Source: Eretmocerus hayati (lineage: Eukaryota; Arthropoda; Insecta; Hymenoptera; Aphelinidae). From it: a stretch of DNA of 64,000 nucleotides. Shown here one piece after another: positions 52,801-58,800 of the stretch. The DNA is taken from assembly GCA_029851415.1 (NCBI GenBank), contig CM056742.1, forward strand, positions 134,714,715 to 134,778,714, written 5' to 3'. Position numbers and translations under genes: made by a program. The notes beneath the pieces were generated by a model. That model did not search any database and was not told where the DNA came from. It was given only the letters and a program-made list of their open reading frames with translations. Position 1 is the stretch's first letter; every line of letters starts with the position of its first letter.

Positions 52801-55800
52801 GGACTGATCGAGGGCTTTGTTTACACTCATCATGAGCAGGTTGCGCTCTTCAATCAGTTCAAAGATCAATTCAGCTAGCCAATAACGCGTTGCTAAAAAA
52901 ACAGGAATATAAATCAGCAGTGTTGGAATCGTAGCAAGATTATTCATGGGTCTGATGATGGAAGATATGAAATTAACATCCATACAAATAGTCATTTTGA
53001 TTGCTCATTGCGGACTTCTAATGATCAGAAATTTTGATAAAAGGCGTTGCATCCTGATTGTGCAGTGAATACCGCAATTTCTCAAAATGAAACTCAAGCA
53101 TGATGAGAGTGAGTGAAGTACCATGTTGATTTTCAATTTCATTCAGTTTCACTCCCGAACCGAGGCTTAATTCTCGGAGAGACATCATTTCAAATTGAAG
53201 CGGTGGCTTGATGAATGCGACAATGAATCTCTCGAGCGCGTCTCGGATGAATGTTCTCTCGCGTTACTCGAAATTCAGCCATTGTGCTTTGCTGTGAAAG
53301 CCATTTCCGAGCCAGCTTCAGCTTTAAACCTCGTGTGTAAAATAAAGCTACGACGTGCACACACTTGCAAGTATATATCTTTATCTGATACTTGCAATGT
53401 GGTATTTTGCGTATTCTGCACGCTGACGCATCAGGAGCAAGAGGCAGCCTGGACGGTGTGAAAGCTCTGCTTGAGCTCAAACAGCTGAAGGAGCACAAGG
53501 AACATCTGGGTATGAGTCTCCCAAGCGACCGATACCCTCTTTATACTTTGCATTTCTTATGTACAACTCACGCGTGTTTGTGTCACCAGCCTTAAGGGGT
53601 TACCATTTGCATCCCAGCACGATACATTTTGATATCGCTTTAGAGCAGCAGCACTGCCGACCATTTCCTTTCGCATCTCAATACGTATCTCATGCTTAGT
53701 ATGGCTGTATTCAAGACAACATTTCGCTTTGTTGATACGACTAGAATGTAAACGAGTGTACCATTTTGGTTGTTTTCGATGCACAGTGGTATCGTTGATC
53801 TACTTTGGTTAGATTTATATTCATGTTCTCGGGAAATCTTGCACATTACGAGAGCCAAGGTTCCCATGAGGAAATAGTATCCTGTAGTTTTAGGAGGGTG
53901 GGTTCCAATTTCCTATAAAGCAGAAAGTCGTCTTCTCGGGCTTATGGTACTAGGGTTATGTTCTTCGTCTGGATGGAATCATTCATTGAATATATGAAAA
54001 TTACTCAATCGCATAGGAGTAATTCAGCGCGAAAGTGGACCACAAATTACAGATATGCCTCTGATTATTTTTTCACCATTTTTAATCGATTCCATGGTCC
54101 AAAGAATGAGTGTTATCTGCGCATGCGCGGAAATTCACATATTTATTGAGTAGCCAAGGAAATTTTCTAGGAAATGGCTACATGGTGAGGTCAATTTGAT
54201 GCACTAGGGCCAAAGTTACATCGCCATAATAATGAAGCATGCTCCAGAGGTGCAAATGCGAATCTTGCACAATTTTTCTATTAGTAATGCGATTCGAGTA
54301 CAGGTGTGGGACATTGTTATTGAGACCTTGTAACTTTGACACTACATCATCAAATTGACTTTGTCAAGTTGTCATTTTGAAGGGAATTTTCTTGGCTCTC
54401 AATGGGAATGATTTCAGCAGCCTTAACTTCCGCGCATGACTAGAAAAAACTCATTTTTTAACTGAAGCTGGAACCGAAAATATCAATAAAATTCAAGAAT
54501 AACGGTGTAGGATCAAAAAACAAAATTCGAGGCCATTTTTTCTGAAAGAAGACAACATTTTACATCGAAATGTGGACTTTTGAGATTTTTAGTAAATAGA
54601 GGTCCAAAAATGAATTTCCTTGCGAAATTGAATTTCCTCTCTTTTTCACTATTGCTTGTGGGAGACGTCTATGAAATCAGAAGAATTTTATTGAGACGTA
54701 TTTCGATGGATTTTAGAAGACTTTTCGAATCGAACTGCGCACTCTTATCTTGTGTAGAATCGAAACTACATCTATTTTACTGGAACAAGATCGAAATCTC
54801 CCTTATAACACAATATCAAAAAAATATTTCCCAGGGAAACGAAAATTTTTCTTGGGACCTCATAGGGAGTGGTTAGTTTATTTTTTGGACCATAGAATCG
54901 ATTGATAATGGTGAGAATACAATCTGAGACATGTCTGCAATTCGTGGTTTGCTTTTGCGCAAAATCACTGATAATTGTCTTTTGATGAAATCTAATATAG
55001 ATGGCTCGTCACAAGGAACGTTATGAGTCAACTTTTCATTTTCGAAACAGTGCGTTCGTCTTCTAGGGAGTATTGTTATCAATCAGCTCAGTCGAGGAGA
55101 GGAATGTGGAAGTATACAAATCGGCTACTGCTGCGAATAATGAATTTGGGATTTTTCGAAAAAGTGATCACCGTTGGAGGTAGTTTGAATTTTTTAAACC
55201 TTCTTCGGGAAAGGTTCAAGGAGGGTCTGGAATAGAACATTCATGAGCCCTCTGGCTTTATGAATAACCCTGGAGGAAACCTGAGGAATATCTCAGTACC
55301 ACTTCAACAGAGTGATTATCAGCTTACTTATTCTTCTGGAATCTCCTTCTGGAGTTTTGGTGGCGGTTTCAACGGTTTTGTTTCATAACTACTTCGTGTA
55401 TCAAATCTCACATTCGACATTAATGTAATTTTTTTGTCAGATGTGTTCTTCACGAGAATGTTACATTGAGCTAAACAATAAAATCAAACATTTTATGAGA
55501 CTGGAAATCATTGCTTCAAACATGCACGATCAGCTATCAAAAGGCAATGGTAGTGCAATGACAGACATGTGTATATTCATATTCATCGAAGATTTTGGGT
55601 CGCGGGACGCTGAAATTATTCTTACTTCTCTGTCGAAATCTACAGAAGCCTCTAAAATTCCTGTGACAGCCAGATTTTACACTTCAGATGCCATTATATT
55701 TCAGTCATTCAAATTAAGCCTTGGGCTAGAATATTGGATTTGGTTGACGTAAGAATTAAGCTCGAAATTGAGACATACATATTTCCTCGAAAATCATTCT

Positions 55801-58800
55801 TACGCTTGGTTTCCTCTCAAGCATGAGATTTCGAAACGTGATTCAGAGCAGTTGTCAGATAAGATCTTGTGAGTGGAATATTTGATTTCGAAGGCACTGT
55901 GTATACATCATTTCATTTTTCCATTGCACAGCACAAACCGCAACCCTATGATTCACTACCATTGGCTGTGCACTCGACTGAGCCTGTCATTTACTTTTAT
56001 TGTCCTCATTCACCATCATCAAAATAATCACTGTTACTCATTATCACTACATGAAATTAGTCATTTAATCATCGTTCAAATACAGAGCAGCAAATTTTGC
56101 GAACTTTTTTATCATTTATTCTGAAGCCATCGTCAGAATTCTTCTCACTCGGAGGAATCAGAATCCAAACAGTATTTTTTTTTGCAGATGCTCACGCAGC
56201 AGCTTCAAGATCGTTCATGGACACCACATCAACAAAAATTGTACCAGGAGCAGTCACGTTTCAAAATACCGAAGCTATGGCAAAGGTAAGATTTGAGGAC
56301 ACTCTGAGAATTAACTGAAATGAGAATGAATTCTTATTAAAAAAGATGCTTACTCGCAGATGTCGGCTGTAAGCCCAGTAGGTACACTCGCCTACATAAT
56401 CGACGAGCAAGCCCTCCTGGTCAGAGTCAATAACGGTTGGCAGTACATCCCGGTGAGACCATTATTCTCTTAGCCACTACAGCCCGTTTCACTTCCGGGT
56501 CCCCTCTTACGACAAAGACAATTCATCATCGCATCCTTCACAAGTTCCTCCCAGAACTCGCTCTTTCTTCACTTCTGAGCAATCAACCCAAACTCGGAAT
56601 GCCTTCGAATCATCTGCAAGTCCTGAAACTCGTGAATTTGGTTTATCTTACCGTCACCACATCAAAATGATCCAATTACGGCCGCGTTGGGGGACCGCAG
56701 AAAGTCCGCCTGTGGAGACCATGAATCATGCTCACCGCGATATTGAATTCGATCGATCTGTGCATTGCAGCTTGGCACGTTGTTGCCGATAACGACGCCC
56801 GCACCGCCGACTACCGCCTCCACGCCACCGGTTCATCCACCCTTTGAGGCTTCCAACCTGATCAATCAGATACCTACGAAGACGGAAGGATCAAGCGTAA
56901 GATATTAGATCATTTTACTGTCTCATCAATTGTTATCTAACCATCTACATTACTTCTCGGCTGTTCTAACATGCAAATTTCTTCTTCTGATTGTTACGCT
57001 CTCAACAGCAGTGGTATCCCAAGATGGTACGTTGTACATTTTTTCTCTCCCTTTTTTTAATTTTTGCGTCAATGGCCTTAATTCGAGCCTTAATTTGCGA
57101 AGTATACTCTGATCAACGAGTGAAAATATTCGAAAATACAGTTAATATATGTAGTCAGTCCATGGCGAATACACAGAAATCTGTGTCAGAGTCATGGTCA
57201 TGGAAGATTTAAAAAAGATTCATGGACGAATTCATCGAATGATCAAACATGGTTGATAGAACTTGTTCGAGTTCATTGTTCGAATCATTGATAACATAGG
57301 AATCTACCATTTCCTGGAAAATAGTTTTCACTTTTTTCAGTTCCATAAAGATCCGAGTCCCACATTTCTGAGTATCGGTCATCTAAATTTCCTGTATTTG
57401 GGTTTTAGTAAGAGGTCGATGAACGTACGCCACTAGATCCCACTCCTTTTTGAACACTCAATAACTGTAATTTCATTCGACTGTGTGACAGGACCGGAAA
57501 AAGCCTTCCCCGTTTTGATTAAAACATTGACGCTCCTGCCAGTCTCAATTTCTCGAGCTTCGATACCTGTTTTGATGGAATAACTGTCATTCGTGAATAG
57601 TTGCATTGGAAGATGAATCATCTAGCATCAAACTGGCACAAAATCTTTTGGATTCCATGCAACGCTACTTTTTTGTCACATAATGAGAATTTTTGATTTT
57701 ACAATTGAGCTCGGCATCTGTGATAATATTATCTAAACGTGAAGGGTACATATTTGTAGCTTGTAGTAAATGAATAAAAAGGAAGCTCTCGAAAGAGGTT
57801 GAATCCAGTGATGCTGCTTTTTCCGACATACGTCGATGAATCTAGTTGCACTCGAGGCCAAAAAGGCTGAATGATGTCTCAAGTACACGCAGTTTCAAGT
57901 TTGCCTCGCAGCATAAAATCGTGGAGAATGATGCTCACTTTTCTACATGTCGAGAACAAAGTGGGTGACGTGTAGGGTTTGAAGCGAGCAAGGAGGCGAG
58001 CATATTTCAGAGAGTCGGTTTGATCCTGTGTAACATAATGGCTCTGAATATTTCAAAGCTCACTGAGTCTAGTATAGGGTATATAAAATTGTACATGTAC
58101 ATTCGTTCGCAAGATCTTCTATAGCTTGGGATTTTCTCAGTTTCTACGAAACGTTAGTGCATATTATATGAGCTTTAAGCTTAAGTTTGGAGAATTTGTA
58201 CATTTGAGTGAAGGAGAGTTGATTCCTGAATAATTAAATTCAAGTGTTCCTGGAAGTGAAGTACAGGTGAACCCCGGTATTCGCGACCCCGGCATTCGTG
58301 ATACTCCCATATTCGCGGTTACCCAGTCTAGGACAATGACCCGTATCCTCGGAGTTTTGCCCCGGCATTCGCGGTATGATGACCGAAGTTTCGAAATTTA
58401 TCTGGGTTGACGAATTTTTCCCAATGTATTTATGCACGTTGAATTGTCGATTCTAGTTGTGAACTGACGACTACGGGTTCCTCCTCCTCAAAATGAAGAT
58501 GGACAACACAGTGATCTAGTTTCTCGATTATCAACATTCAGATTATTGTTGTTCTGAAAATATATTCTCATCTTGGCATTTGAGTCGGTCGGATCAAGCT
58601 AATGGAGTACTTTCATTTCGGAAAATTTCGCATTCAGGGAAAATCGAGAAGAAATGATCGAAACAATCATGGACATGAATGCAAAATTGAATATTTCAAA
58701 ATTGTTGGAGTAAGTCGGTTTGTTTGCGAGGAGACACGATGTCAACCAATTCTCAGAGTGCCCCCAGGAAATACTTCAAAATCACCTAGAACAGACATTT

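Noticed and set aside
56286..56359. 74-bp intron as a mirtron
   Set aside because: Only a few terminal bases (gtaag / cttac) pair; no extended hairpin is evident.
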